Shown here one piece after another: positions 39,198 to 48,235 of a stretch of 50,565 nt of DNA (position 1 is the first letter of the stretch; each line of letters starts with the position of its first letter). Origin of the DNA: Cryobacterium sp. (lineage in GTDB: Bacteria > Actinomycetota > Actinomycetes > Actinomycetales > Microbacteriaceae); NCBI RefSeq assembly GCF_025463825.1, contig NZ_JAODBG010000004.1, positions 1-50,565 of the forward strand, given 5' to 3'. The notes beneath the pieces are model-generated. The model was not told the DNA's origin. It ran no database searches and saw nothing but the letters and a program-made list of their open reading frames with translations. The position numbers and the translations under genes are program-made.

Positions 39198-40435
39198 TGC
39201 GGGGCGACGAGCGCGGGTCGGCTGACCGACCCGCGCTCGCCCGCCTGCTGGCTGTCGCGCCGGCGGACTTCGCGACCGACTACTGGGGGAGCCGGGCGTT
39301 GTTCGCCCGGGCGGCCACCCTGTCCGGCGGCTTCGCCGACCTCTTCACGGCCGACGCCGTCGACGAACTCGTCACCCGGCGCGGCCTGCGCACTCCCTTC
39401 GTACGGATGGCCAATGAGGGTTCGGTGCTGAACCCCACCCGCTTCACGGCACCGGGTGGCTACGGCGCCGAGATCGCCGACCAGGTCAGCGCCGACAAAG
39501 TGCTCGACGAATTCGCCGGTGGAGCGACCCTGGTGCTGCAGGGACTGCACCGCACCTGGGCGCCGCTGGCCGAGTTCACCCGGCAACTCGTGGCAGACCT
39601 CGGGCATCCGGTGCAGGTGAACGCGTACATCACGCCCGCTTCGGCGCGCGGCTTCGACCCGCACTACGACGTACACGACGTCTTTGTGATCCAAATCGCC
39701 GGGGAGAAGACCTGGCGCATCCACCCACCCGTACACCCGAACCCGCTCCGCAGCCAGCCGTGGGACGACCACCGGGCCGCGGTCGAGCGCGAGGCGCAGA
39801 ACGAACCGGCGATCGAGGAGGCCTTCCGCCCCGGCGACGTGCTCTACCTGCCCCGCGGCTGGATCCACTCGGCGACGGCGCTCGGCGGCACCTCCATCCA
39901 CCTCACCATCGGCGTCGCCGCGCTCACCCGCCACGACGTGCTGCGGGAGGTCCTGGCCCGGGCCGAAACCGCCGACACCCTGCGCGGCGCGCTGCCGCTC
40001 GGGATCGACTTCTCCGACCCCGCAGTGGTAGCCGCCCTCGTCGGCGACGCGGTCGCCGACCTGGCCCGGTTCAGCACCGCCGACCCCGGCCAGGCGACCC
40101 TGGTCGCCCGCCGGCTGGCCAGGCGGGTGCGCGACTCCACCCGGCCGGAGCCGATCGCCCCGTTGGCAGCGGTGAACAGCGCAGCGTCGCTGCACGAGGC
40201 CACGACCGTGAGCCTCCGCCACGGACTGGACGGCACGGTCGTCGCCGCCGGTTCCCTGGTGGCGCTGGTGCTGCCCGGTAAGACGATCACCCTGCCCGCG
40301 GAGGCGAGGGACGCCCTGACCGCCGTGCTCACCGGCGACACCGTACGGGCCGGGGACCTGCCCGGCCTGGATGCTGCCTCCGCTCTTGTCGTCGCCCGGC
40401 GCCTGGTGCGCGAGGGCGTTCTGGTCGTGCGGTGA
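39197..40435 (+). CDS. JmjC/cupin_4 Fe(II)/2-oxoglutarate oxygenase
   Basis: The 412-residue protein has the cupin_4/JmjC core of the YcfD-NO66-MINA53 ribosomal-oxygenase group. The iron triad is His156 and Asp158 in FDPHYDVHDVFVIQIAGEKTWRIH plus His224 in LYLPRGWIHSA. The N-terminal region has FATDYWGSRALFARA, which positions a substrate channel in this family, and a helical/winged C-terminal part (about 260-412) follows. Known members hydroxylate Arg or His of ribosomal proteins. Here the coupled upstream gene encodes a repetitive peptide with one Asn and one His per repeat, so that peptide is the likely substrate. The GTGA overlap couples it to the next gene. Confidence 0.9.
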   Translation: MRGDERGSADRPALARLLAVAPADFATDYWGSRALFARAATLSGGFADLFTADAVDELVTRRGLRTPFVRMANEGSVLNPTRFTAPGGYGAEIADQVSADKVLDEFAGGATLVLQGLHRTWAPLAEFTRQLVADLGHPVQVNAYITPASARGFDPHYDVHDVFVIQIAGEKTWRIHPPVHPNPLRSQPWDDHRAAVEREAQNEPAIEEAFRPGDVLYLPRGWIHSATALGGTSIHLTIGVAALTRHDVLREVLARAETADTLRGALPLGIDFSDPAVVAALVGDAVADLARFSTADPGQATLVARRLARRVRDSTRPEPIAPLAAVNSAASLHEATTVSLRHGLDGTVVAAGSLVALVLPGKTITLPAEARDALTAVLTGDTVRAGDLPGLDAASALVVARRLVREGVLVVR

Positions 40436-41418
40436 CCGGCTCCCGCGGCCAGGCGCACGACGCGCCGGCCCCGGGCTGGTTGCCCTGCAGCGACCGTTCC
40501 ATCGAACGAGACGATCCCCTCGAAGGAACCGCCGGCTATGGAGAACGCTGGTTCCTCGTCGAGATCGACGGCGCCTGGGGCGCGCACGCCTTCCTGCAGT
40601 CGCAACTCGACCCGGCCCTCGGTCGTCGGCTGGTCACCCGGATCGAAAGCGCCGGCATCCGCCCGCTGGCCATTCGGCGCACCGGACGTACCGCCGACCA
40701 GCGCCGCGGCCAGTCGGCCTGGCGATGGGCCGCGGTGGATGCCCGGCCCGGGCATGAATCCGTGCACTGGGGCTCGGTCGCCGACCCGGCCGACCTCCTG
40801 ACGGTGCCCCTGGACGGATCCACCGGGATCGCCTCCACGGACCCCGTAATCTGCGTCTGCACCCACGCCCGCCACGACCAGTGCTGCGCCGTGCGGGGCC
40901 GGCCCGTCGTCACGGCGCTCGCCCGGGCGCATCCGCAGGCCACCTGGGAATGCTCGCACCTGGGCGGCGACCGCTTCGCCGCCACCCTGATCCTGTTTCC
41001 GCACGGGCTCTACTACGGTCGGGTCACCGGCGCCGACGCGCCCGGCGTCGTCGACGCGTACCGGGACGACCTGATCGAGCCGCGCTGGTTCCGCGGCCGG
41101 AGCTCCCTGCCCAACGCCGTGCAAGCCGCCGCCGCCTTCGCCAGGAACGAGCTCGGCGACAACCATGTCGACGCCTTCGAGTACCTGTCCTGGACGGAAT
41201 TGGACGGGGTGCACACCGTGACCTTCAGCCACTCCGGCGATGCCGTCACGGTGCGACTCGGCGAGACCATGTCGCCGCCGTTGCTGAGCACCTGCGCGGC
41301 CACGACGGCGCGCCCCGTGCGGCAATTCGAGCTGGTCTCGATCGAGTCGGACGGCACCCGCAACGAGGAGGCGGGAACGGGACCAAGGTCCCGGTTTGCC
41401 GACGACGCCAAAGAGTAG
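40432..41418 (+). CDS. Sucrase/ferredoxin-like family protein
   Basis: The 328-residue protein belongs to the Suc_Fer-like (thioredoxin-fold ferredoxin) family. It has ICVCTHARHDQCCAVRGRPV (Cys about 141, 143, 151, 152), WECSHLGGDRFAATLILFPHGLYYGRV (Cys about 174, His about 176) and a C-terminal domain. The Cys/His pattern fits a [2Fe-2S] cluster; the sucrase name is historical and not supported by an active site. As the third gene of a coupled operon with an Fe(II)/2-oxoglutarate oxygenase it could deliver electrons or keep the iron reduced. The GTG start lies inside the stop of the oxygenase gene. Confidence 0.85.
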   Translation: MTGSRGQAHDAPAPGWLPCSDRSIERDDPLEGTAGYGERWFLVEIDGAWGAHAFLQSQLDPALGRRLVTRIESAGIRPLAIRRTGRTADQRRGQSAWRWAAVDARPGHESVHWGSVADPADLLTVPLDGSTGIASTDPVICVCTHARHDQCCAVRGRPVVTALARAHPQATWECSHLGGDRFAATLILFPHGLYYGRVTGADAPGVVDAYRDDLIEPRWFRGRSSLPNAVQAAAAFARNELGDNHVDAFEYLSWTELDGVHTVTFSHSGDAVTVRLGETMSPPLLSTCAATTARPVRQFELVSIESDGTRNEEAGTGPRSRFADDAKE

Positions 41419-41552
41419 GGTTCAAAACAGAGGGCGAACCACCGGCACCGTGGCACCAGCTGGGACCTCGTGGTCCTGCTCTCATGGCCCGACTGGTGGG
41501 ATGAACACCCAGTTAGCGGGAAAGCCTCGATCCTACAAGGAGAGCACACCAT
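41419..41552 (+). other. Hairpin-rich leader of pflB
   Basis: The 134-base gap before pflB can form GGTTC/GAACC (41419-41440), GGACC-TCGT-GGTCC (41463-41476) and ACTGGTG/CACCCAGT with one bulge (41492-41513), then a single-stranded stretch with the AAGGAG ribosome binding site. It does not match a riboswitch class I can recall. It may be a regulatory leader or the read-through region from the upstream operon. Confidence 0.4.
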
Positions 41553-43820
41553 ATGACCGTCACAGATGGCATCAGAAGCGACCAGCGCGGACCCGCAGAA
41601 AACGGCCCCGCCGAATTCGTCAGCGGCCCGTGGCAGGACTCGATCAACCTGCGCGACTTCATCCAGCGCAACTACACCCCGTACATCGGCGACGCGAGCT
41701 TCCTCGCCGGCGTCACCGAGCGCACCACCGGCATCTGGGCCAAGCTGTCCGCGATGTTCCCGGTCGAGCGCGAAAAGGGCGTCTACGACATCGACGCGAC
41801 CACCCCGTCGTCCATCACCGCGCACAAGCCCGGCTACATCGACCAGGCCAACGAGGTCATCGTCGGACTCCAGACGGATGCTCCGCTCAAGCGCGCGATC
41901 ATGCCGTTCGGCGGCTGGCGCATGGTCGCCACCTCCCTCGAGACCTACGGCTACCCCGTGTCGCCCGAGCTCGAGACAATCTTCACCGACTACCGCAAGA
42001 CCCACAACACCGCGGTCTTCGACGTCTACCCGCCCGGGGTGCGCCGTGCCCGCAGCAGCCACCTGATCACCGGCCTGCCGGATGCCTACGGGCGCGGCCG
42101 CATCATCGGTGACTACCGCCGCGTTGCCCTGTACGGTGTCGACGCCCTCATCGCCGGCAAGAAGAACGACCGCGCCGAGCTGGACATGGAGCCCTCGACC
42201 GAGGACATCATCCGTGCCCGCGAGGAGAACTCGGAGCAGATCCGGGCCCTCAAAGAACTCGTGCAGATGGCCGCCAGCTACGGCTCCGACATCTCCAAGC
42301 CCGCCACCACCGCCAAGGAAGCCGTTCAGTGGCTGTACTTCGCGTACCTCGGGGCCGTCAAGGAGCAGAACGGTGCAGCAATGTCGTTCGGCCGGAACGC
42401 CGCGTTCCTCGACGCCTACATCGAGCGCGACCTGAGCGCCGGCCTCCTCACCGAGTCCGGTGCCCAGGAGCTCATCGACGACCTGGTGATCAAGCTGCGC
42501 ATCGTCCGGTTCCTCCGCACCCCCGAGTACGACGACATCTTCGCCGGCGACCCCACCTGGGTCACCGAGTCGCTCGCCGGCATCGGGGAGGACGGCCGCC
42601 CGCTGGTCACGAAGACCGCGTTCCGCTTCCTGCAGACCCTCTACAACGTGGGCCCCGCACCCGAGCCGAACCTGACCGTGCTGTGGAGCGACAAGCTGCC
42701 CGAGGGCTTCAAGCGCTTCTGCGCCCAGGTCTCGATCGACACGTCGGCCATCCAGTACGAGTCCGACGACCTCATCCGCAACGAGATGGGTGACGACGCC
42801 GCGATCGCATGTTGCGTGTCCCCGATGCGCGTCGGCAAGCAGATGCAGTTCTTCGGAGCCCGCGTCAACGCCGTCAAGGCGCTGCTGTACTCGATCAACG
42901 GCGGCCGCGACGAGGTGTCCGGCAAGCAGATCGCCCCGGCCAGCACGCCCAACGCCGAAGAGGTCCTCACCTACGACGCCGTCTTCCCGGCCTACCTCGA
43001 GACCCTCGAGTGGCTCGCCGAGACCTACGTCACCGCTCTGAACTGCATCCATTACATGCACGACAAGTATGCGTACGAGCGCCTCGAGATGGCACTGCAC
43101 GACAAGGAGATCATCCGCACCCTGGCCTGCGGCATCGCCGGCCTGAGCGTGGTCGCCGACTCCCTCTCCGCCATCAAGTACGCCAGGGTCCGCCCGGTGC
43201 GCGACGAGACCGGCCTGGTTGTCGACTACACGGTTGAGGGCGACTACCCCGCCTTCGGCAACGACGACGACCGGGTCGACGCGATCGCGATCGACGTCAT
43301 GGAACGCTTCATGACAATGATCCGCAAGCACCCGACCTACCGCGAAGCCATCCACACCCAGTCGATCCTGACGATCACGTCCAACGTGGTCTACGGCAAG
43401 GCCACCGGCAACACGCCGGATGGCCGCCGCAAGGGCGAGCCGTTCGCGCCGGGCGCCAACCCGATGAACGGCCGCGACACGCACGGCATGCTCGCGTCGG
43501 CACTCAGTGTCGCCAAGCTGCCGTTCGCAGAAGCGCAGGACGGCATCTCGCTGACCAACACCGTTGTGCCCAGCGGCCTCGGCCACACCAAGGACGAGCA
43601 GATCACCAGCCTGGTCGGACTGCTCGACGCGTTCACGTCCGCGACCGGTTACCACCTGAACGTCAACGTGCTCAACAAGGAAACCCTTGAAGACGCCATG
43701 CTCCACCCGGAGAACTACCCGCAGCTGACCATTCGCGTCTCCGGCTACGCGGTGAACTTCGTTCGCCTCACCCGCGAGCAGCAGGTGGACGTCATCAGCC
43801 GCACGTTCCACTCGCACTAA
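41553..43820 (+). CDS. pflB: Formate C-acetyltransferase (pyruvate formate-lyase)
   Basis: The 755-residue enzyme aligns with E. coli PflB along its length. The adjacent catalytic Cys pair is in [12 protein letters not shown] (Cys about 420 and 421, E. coli 418/419), and the glycyl-radical site is in [18 protein letters not shown] (Gly about 731, E. coli 734). The N-terminal FIQRNYTPY and the trailing VISRTFH also match. It splits pyruvate and CoA to acetyl-CoA and formate without oxygen. AAGGAG lies ten bases before the ATG. With pflA it forms the standard pair and indicates a fermentative or microaerobic capacity unusual to mention for an aerobic actinobacterium. Confidence 0.97.
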   Translation: MTVTDGIRSDQRGPAENGPAEFVSGPWQDSINLRDFIQRNYTPYIGDASFLAGVTERTTGIWAKLSAMFPVEREKGVYDIDATTPSSITAHKPGYIDQANEVIVGLQTDAPLKRAIMPFGGWRMVATSLETYGYPVSPELETIFTDYRKTHNTAVFDVYPPGVRRARSSHLITGLPDAYGRGRIIGDYRRVALYGVDALIAGKKNDRAELDMEPSTEDIIRAREENSEQIRALKELVQMAASYGSDISKPATTAKEAVQWLYFAYLGAVKEQNGAAMSFGRNAAFLDAYIERDLSAGLLTESGAQELIDDLVIKLRIVRFLRTPEYDDIFAGDPTWVTESLAGIGEDGRPLVTKTAFRFLQTLYNVGPAPEPNLTVLWSDKLPEGFKRFCAQVSIDTSAIQYESDDLIRNEMGDDAAIACCVSPMRVGKQMQFFGARVNAVKALLYSINGGRDEVSGKQIAPASTPNAEEVLTYDAVFPAYLETLEWLAETYVTALNCIHYMHDKYAYERLEMALHDKEIIRTLACGIAGLSVVADSLSAIKYARVRPVRDETGLVVDYTVEGDYPAFGNDDDRVDAIAIDVMERFMTMIRKHPTYREAIHTQSILTITSNVVYGKATGNTPDGRRKGEPFAPGANPMNGRDTHGMLASALSVAKLPFAEAQDGISLTNTVVPSGLGHTKDEQITSLVGLLDAFTSATGYHLNVNVLNKETLEDAMLHPENYPQLTIRVSGYAVNFVRLTREQQVDVISRTFHSH

Positions 43821-43867
43821 GAAGTACCGCACAACACATGACCGGCAACGCTAGGTAGGACGAGACC

Positions 43868-44752
43868 ATGACCGCAATCAACCTCGGCTTCCCCAGCGTT
43901 GCCTGTCCTGTTGTCGCCGAACACGTCGACCTCTCGGTTGACGTGGCCGACGAGATCAGTGCCCTGAACGACGTCGACCGCAAGGCCGAACTGCACACCC
44001 TCGAAATGAAGGCGATCCGCGAAGGCACCGTCGCCAGTGTGCATTCCTGGGAGCTCGTGACTGCGGTCGACGGCCCCGGCACCCGCATGACCCTGTTCCT
44101 GTCCGGCTGCCTGCTGCGCTGCCAGTATTGCCACAACCCGGACACCTGGAAGGTGCGTGACGGCCTGGTCACACCGATCGACGAACTCGTCGCCCGCATG
44201 ACCCGCTACCTCGGCGTCTTCAAGGCCACCAACGGCGGCCTCACCATCTCCGGCGGCGAACCGCTGATGCAGCCCGCGTTCGTGAAGCGGATGTTCAAGG
44301 AGGCGCACGCCCTCGGTGTGCACACCACCCTGGACACCTCCGGCTACCTCGGCAAGAGTGCCTCGGACGAGCTGCTCGACAACGTCGACCTGGTCCTGCT
44401 GGACGTCAAGTCCGGCCTCCCCGAAACGTACAAGGCGGTCACCGGCCGCGAACTCGCGCCGACCATCGCGTTCGGCGACCGGCTCGCCGAGCGCAACATC
44501 CCGGTCTGGGTGCGCTTCGTTCTGGTTCCCGGCCTCACCGATGCCGTCGACAACGTCGAAGCCGTCATCGACATCGTCTCCAGCTGGCCCAACGTGCAAC
44601 GCGTCGAGGTGCTGCCCTTCCACCAGATGGGCGAAGACAAGTGGGACCGCCTGAGCATCCCGTACCCCCTGCACGGAGTGCACCCGCCGGAGAACGACCT
44701 GCTGAACCGGGTGCGCGGGCAGTTCGAGGCGCGCGGGCTCACCGTTTTCTAG
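43868..44752 (+). CDS. pflA: Pyruvate formate-lyase activating enzyme (radical SAM)
   Basis: The 294-residue protein has the radical-SAM cluster motif CLLRCQYCHNPDTW (Cys about 81, 85, 88), then the SAM-binding TISGGEPLMQ, LDTSGYLG, LLDVKSGLPETYKAVTGRE and WVRFVLVPGLTD. It installs the glycyl radical on PflB. It is about 45 residues longer at the N-terminus than E. coli PflA; this extension has no Cys cluster, and internal starts are possible. The gene follows pflB by 47 bases with a weak TAGGACGAG ribosome binding site. Confidence 0.95.
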   Translation: MTAINLGFPSVACPVVAEHVDLSVDVADEISALNDVDRKAELHTLEMKAIREGTVASVHSWELVTAVDGPGTRMTLFLSGCLLRCQYCHNPDTWKVRDGLVTPIDELVARMTRYLGVFKATNGGLTISGGEPLMQPAFVKRMFKEAHALGVHTTLDTSGYLGKSASDELLDNVDLVLLDVKSGLPETYKAVTGRELAPTIAFGDRLAERNIPVWVRFVLVPGLTDAVDNVEAVIDIVSSWPNVQRVEVLPFHQMGEDKWDRLSIPYPLHGVHPPENDLLNRVRGQFEARGLTVF

Positions 44753-44868
44753 GGCGACAAGAACAATCCCCGAATCAATACACACGCATAGGACTTTGGA
44801 CCCTAAGCCGACTGTTGTGACCCTGCAAGACTCTTAGTATCTTCAGAATCACAACGAAAGGCAACATC

Positions 44869-45333
44869 GTGTCAACAGCAACTGTTCCGGCCACCGCCCT
44901 GAGCGCCACCAAGACCAAGGTCATCAAGCTCATCGGCTGGGCCGGAATCCTCGGCGCAATCGTCATGATCATCGGTGGCGGAGTCGTCTGGGGAGTGGTG
45001 AGCTCACAGCTCGCCGCCGAGCAGATCACCGTCGCGGAGGATGCGTCCTTCCTGGCCGGCGCACCGGTCGTCGGACCGTTCTCCGCCTACGCCCAGGCGG
45101 ACATCATCAACCACCACGCCCTCGCGATGGCCGACAGCAAGACCTACGCCGAGCTCGACCAGGACGACCCGCTGCGTGCGACCGTCATGAACGCATCGTT
45201 CCTGCGCACCTCGCTCTTCACCTCGGTGGTCTCATTCGGTGTCTCGGCCTTCGCCATCGGCATGGGCGTCCTGTCCGGCCTCTTCGGCTACGCCCTCCTG
45301 ACCCTCGCTTCGGGGACCAGGAAGACCGAATAA
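44869..45333 (+). CDS. Small two-TM membrane protein (often misannotated as LigA dioxygenase)
   Basis: The 154-residue protein begins at GTG after GAAAGG. A TM helix at about 21-47 is followed by a soluble loop with ITVAEDASFLAGAPVVGPFSAYAQADIINHHALAMADSKTYAELDQDDPLRATVMNASFLRTSLFTS, and then a second hydrophobic region at about 112-145. Homologues in many actinobacteria carry the same loop and are labelled 'aromatic ring-opening dioxygenase LigA' in databases, but nothing in the sequence supports an enzyme. The role is unknown. Confidence 0.8.
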   Translation: MSTATVPATALSATKTKVIKLIGWAGILGAIVMIIGGGVVWGVVSSQLAAEQITVAEDASFLAGAPVVGPFSAYAQADIINHHALAMADSKTYAELDQDDPLRATVMNASFLRTSLFTSVVSFGVSAFAIGMGVLSGLFGYALLTLASGTRKTE

Positions 45334-45352
45334 CCCACGTTTCTCCACCCCG

Positions 45353-45381
45353 ACGACCCGGCAGCCTCGCTGCCGGGTCGT
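45353..45381 (+). terminator. Rho-independent-like terminator
   Basis: A 12-bp perfect stem (ACGACCCGGCAG and its complement) with a 5-nt loop starts 20 bases after the stop of the small membrane protein gene. Confidence 0.75.
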
Positions 45382-45400
45382 TCGGCGTTGTGCGGCCGTG

Positions 45401-45433
45401 ACAAATTGCCCGCACCCGCTGTGCCGGGCGCCG
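45401..45433. repeat. Possible degenerate third copy of the palindromic element
   Basis: GCACCCGCTGTGCCGGG (45412-45428) matches 16 of 17 bases of the core of copy B in reverse orientation, and GACAAATTGC upstream recalls GACAATTGC of copy A. The outer arms are missing. Confidence 0.4.
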
Positions 45434-45490
45434 GAAAGCCCCTACTCTGAGCGAGGGCCACCATTCGGCGCCATGGCATTTGGGGGACTG

Positions 45491-47065
45491 ATGACCGCGC
45501 ACCTCGCGTTCCGGGTACGGCGTCGCATCCTGGCGCTCGCGTTGACGACCGTGCTGCTCGGCGGCACAGCGGCGGCAGCGCCGGTGGCCGCAGTTCCCGC
45601 GGCCGCAGCTCCCGCAGCAATAGTTCCCGCGGCGACGGCCCCCGCGGCATCCGGCTGGCTGCACACCGCGGGCGGCAGCATCGTGACGGCATCCGGTGCC
45701 CCGTATGTGATCAAGGGGGTGAGTTGGTTCGGCATGGAGACGACGAACTGTGCCCCACACGGACTCTGGTCGATTTCCCTGGCTGCGGGACTGGCGCAGA
45801 TCAAGTCAATGGGATTCACCACCCTGCGGGTGCCGTTCTCGAACGAATGCCTCGCCGCGTCCGCGACGAGTTCGATCAATTACGCGGTGAACCCCGACCT
45901 CGCGAACAAGACCCCGCAGCAGGTGCTCGACATTGTGATCAGCCGCGCCGCTGCCGCCGGGCTCAACGTCATCCTGGACCGGCACCGGCCCGACTCCGGA
46001 TCCCAGTCCGAGCTCTGGTACACCGCCACCTACAGTGAAGCCCGCTGGATCGCGGACTGGAAGGCCCTGGCGACCCGCTACAAGAACGACCCCACCGTCA
46101 TCGGTGTCGACCTGCACAACGAGCCGCACGGCCCGGCCTGCTGGGGCTGCGGGAACGCCGCCACGGACTGGCAGGCGGCCGCCACCCGCGGCGGCAATGC
46201 TGTGCTGGCGGTCAACCCGAAACTGCTGATCCTCATCGAGGGGGTCGAGAACCAGCCCAACGGCACCTCCACCTGGTGGGGCGGCGGGCTGAGCGGCGTC
46301 GCGGCGAAGCCGGTCACCCTCAAGGTCGCGCACCAGGTCGTGTACTCCCCGCACGACTACCCGGCCTCCGTCTACGCACAGAAGTGGTTCAGCGCCGCAA
46401 ACTACCCGGCCAACCTCACCGCGGTGTGGGATGCGAACTGGGGGTATATCAGCAAGCGCGGCATCGCGCCGGTTCTGGTGGGGGAGTTCGGCAGCAAACT
46501 GGAAACCACCTCAGATACGCAGTGGATGAGCGCGCTGGTCGGCTACCTCGGTGCGAACAAGACCAGCTTCGCGTACTGGTCGTTCAACCCCAACAGCGGG
46601 GACACCGGCGGCATCGTCGCCGATGACTGGGTGACGCCGCAAGCGGCGAAGCTCGCGGCGATCCGGCCGCTGCTGACCGGAACCGTTCCGCCGGCGACGC
46701 CGAAGCCGTCTGTGTCTGCGGCGCCGAAGCCGTCTGCGTCTGCGACGCCGAAGCCAACCACCGGAACCGGCGCAACGGCGGCCTGGAATCTGCAAAGCTC
46801 CTGGGGCGCCGGCTACGTCGCCGAGGTGCTCGTCACCGGCACCACCGGGGTGAAGGGCTGGAGCGTCACCTGGCCGGATGCCACCGCGACGGGCATCGTC
46901 AACGCTTGGGGGATGACCTGCACGGTCACGGTCAAGACCTCGGTCACCTGCACCGGCGCAGACTGGGCCGGGCCGGTCGCCGCCGGCCAGAGCGTGCGCG
47001 CCGGAGTGCAGGTGTCCGCCAGCCGTGCTCCCGCCGCGCCCACCCTCACCCTCAAGACCAGGTGA
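45491..47065 (+). CDS. Secreted GH5 cellulase with C-terminal CBM2
   Basis: The 524-residue protein has a signal peptide (basic RVRRR, then a hydrophobic stretch to about residue 25), a Pro/Ala spacer, and a GH5 catalytic domain. The acid/base Glu is in DLHNEPHG (about 211) and the nucleophile Glu in LVGEFGSK (about 332). A Pro/Lys/Ser/Ala linker (TPKPSVSAAPKPSASATPKP) leads to a CBM2-like domain of about 95 residues with AAWNLQSSWGAGYVAEVLVTG, KGWSVTWP and a Trp-bearing end. It probably cleaves cellulose or related beta-1,4-glucans outside the cell. The ATG at 45491 follows GGGGGA; ATG 45473 is in frame. Confidence 0.92.
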   Translation: MTAHLAFRVRRRILALALTTVLLGGTAAAAPVAAVPAAAAPAAIVPAATAPAASGWLHTAGGSIVTASGAPYVIKGVSWFGMETTNCAPHGLWSISLAAGLAQIKSMGFTTLRVPFSNECLAASATSSINYAVNPDLANKTPQQVLDIVISRAAAAGLNVILDRHRPDSGSQSELWYTATYSEARWIADWKALATRYKNDPTVIGVDLHNEPHGPACWGCGNAATDWQAAATRGGNAVLAVNPKLLILIEGVENQPNGTSTWWGGGLSGVAAKPVTLKVAHQVVYSPHDYPASVYAQKWFSAANYPANLTAVWDANWGYISKRGIAPVLVGEFGSKLETTSDTQWMSALVGYLGANKTSFAYWSFNPNSGDTGGIVADDWVTPQAAKLAAIRPLLTGTVPPATPKPSVSAAPKPSASATPKPTTGTGATAAWNLQSSWGAGYVAEVLVTGTTGVKGWSVTWPDATATGIVNAWGMTCTVTVKTSVTCTGADWAGPVAAGQSVRAGVQVSASRAPAAPTLTLKTR

Positions 47066-47074
47066 TCGTGCCGC

Positions 47075-47509
47075 CTACCCGGCGATCTCGATGGTGCCGT
47101 CGTCGGCGACCGGGAAGCCGGGTGCGAACGCGACCTCCCAGAGGTGGCCGTCCGGGTCGGCGAAGTAGCCGGAGTAGCCGCCCCAGTCGGCGCGGGTGGC
47201 CGGTTTGACTAGCCGCGCACCGGCGTCGAGCGCGGAGGCGAACGCGGCGTCGACGTCGTCGACGGACCCGAAATTCAGTGCGAGAGTGATGCCCCGATAG
47301 GCGGCGGGGGCATCGGCGGGCAGGCCGACGTCCGCGGCCAACTCGGCATGGCCGAACAGGCCGATCCAGGTGCCCGAGGTGCGGAACCAGGTGATTCCCA
47401 CCGCCCGGTCGCCGCGCTGTTCCCATCCGAGGGCCCGGTAGAAGGCCACGGATCGCTCGAGGTCGGCCACGCCGAGGGTGACGATGCTGAAATTGGGCGG
47501 GATGCTCAT
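47075..47509 (-). CDS. VOC family protein (glyoxalase-like)
   Basis: The 144-residue protein shows a two-module vicinal oxygen chelate pattern: IVTLGVADLERSVAFYRALGWE, WIGLFGHAELAADVG, then TLALNFGSVDDVDAAFASALDAGARLVKPA, and WGGYSGYFADPDGHLWEVAF with the closing metal Glu. This DUF-like glyoxalase subgroup is widespread and has no fixed substrate. It is convergent with the cellulase gene, with nine bases between stops, and lies downstream of the unknown gene on its own strand. Confidence 0.88.
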   Translation of the reverse strand: MSIPPNFSIVTLGVADLERSVAFYRALGWEQRGDRAVGITWFRTSGTWIGLFGHAELAADVGLPADAPAAYRGITLALNFGSVDDVDAAFASALDAGARLVKPATRADWGGYSGYFADPDGHLWEVAFAPGFPVADDGTIEIAG

Positions 47510-47543
47510 GCGGACACCCCACGCCGACCGACCTGTGCGGCGG

Positions 47544-48113
47544 TCAATACTCGGTGGCGCCCTCGGCGTCGTCGCCGAAGCTGGCGATCCGCGGCGGCAA
47601 CGGGTACTCGTGGGTGCCGCTCTCGGCCAGGACCTCGACGCTCACGAGGCGGGGAGCGTTCGAGCCGGCCTGGCTCAGGAACCAGCCACCGACGAGCACG
47701 ACGTCGCTGACCTCGGAGGCCACACTGACGCCGGTCACGGTGAACGGACCGTAGGCCGGGTCGACGAACCGGGCCGTGACGAGGTCGCCGTGCTGCACCA
47801 CCGGAGTCGCCGGCGCGTCGGCTGCGTCACCCGGAATTACCGGTTCAGCCGCGGAATCGTCGGTGACGGCATCCGCCTGGAGGGCCTGCAGCGACTTGTG
47901 CGGCTTGAGATTCTGTTCGATGGAGCGGCCGCCAACGGTGAGGGTCTTCACGGAGGCGGAGATGAACGCGGCGCCCTCGATCGTGAAGGCGCCATAGCGC
48001 TTGGTCAGGAACATCGCGCTGACCCCGGTGCCGGACTCCAGGGTCGCGATCGCATCGGTGAGCACCTTGACGTTGCGCCTGGTGGGCACATTGGGCATTG
48101 CCGGTCCGGCCAT
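47544..48113 (-). CDS. Conserved-looking protein of unknown function
   Basis: The 189-residue protein has a strong AGGAGG site five bases before the ATG; the longer frame to 48212 is not needed. It is soluble and appears to have two similar beta-rich halves. The first has TLESGTGVSAMFLTKRYGAFTIEGAAFISASVKTLTVGGR and the second LVTARFVDPAYGPFTVTGVSVASEVSDVVLVGGWFLS, linked by an acidic segment. Both halves share a (Y)GxFT(I/V)xG pattern followed by a VxxV(x)VGG strand, which suggests an internal duplication. I do not recognise the family. Confidence 0.75.
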   Translation of the reverse strand: MAGPAMPNVPTRRNVKVLTDAIATLESGTGVSAMFLTKRYGAFTIEGAAFISASVKTLTVGGRSIEQNLKPHKSLQALQADAVTDDSAAEPVIPGDAADAPATPVVQHGDLVTARFVDPAYGPFTVTGVSVASEVSDVVLVGGWFLSQAGSNAPRLVSVEVLAESGTHEYPLPPRIASFGDDAEGATEY

Positions 48114-48235
48114 TTTTCCTCCTGAGAACGTGACACGCCACTCTAACCTCCGCCAGCCGGGGCCGGCCCCTAGCGGAAGCCGCTCCGTGGGCGTTAAGTG
48201 GCTGAACTCCACGTTACGAAGGGGGAGTCGAGGCG

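Noticed and set aside
39197..40435. Graspetide or lanthipeptide system at the repeat peptide
   Set aside because: There is no ATP-grasp or LanM-like enzyme nearby, and the peptide has no Cys or Lys; only the JmjC/cupin route is supported.
41419..41552. ZTP (pfl-type) or other known riboswitch before pflB
   Set aside because: The conserved ZTP signatures, especially the 3' CCGCCTGGGC-like pseudoknot element, are not present; cobalamin, THF and fluoride patterns also fail.
41013..43832. A 939-codon open frame on the minus strand across pflB
   Set aside because: It mirrors the codon bias of pflB, has no family resemblance and conflicts with a perfectly conserved gene on the other strand.
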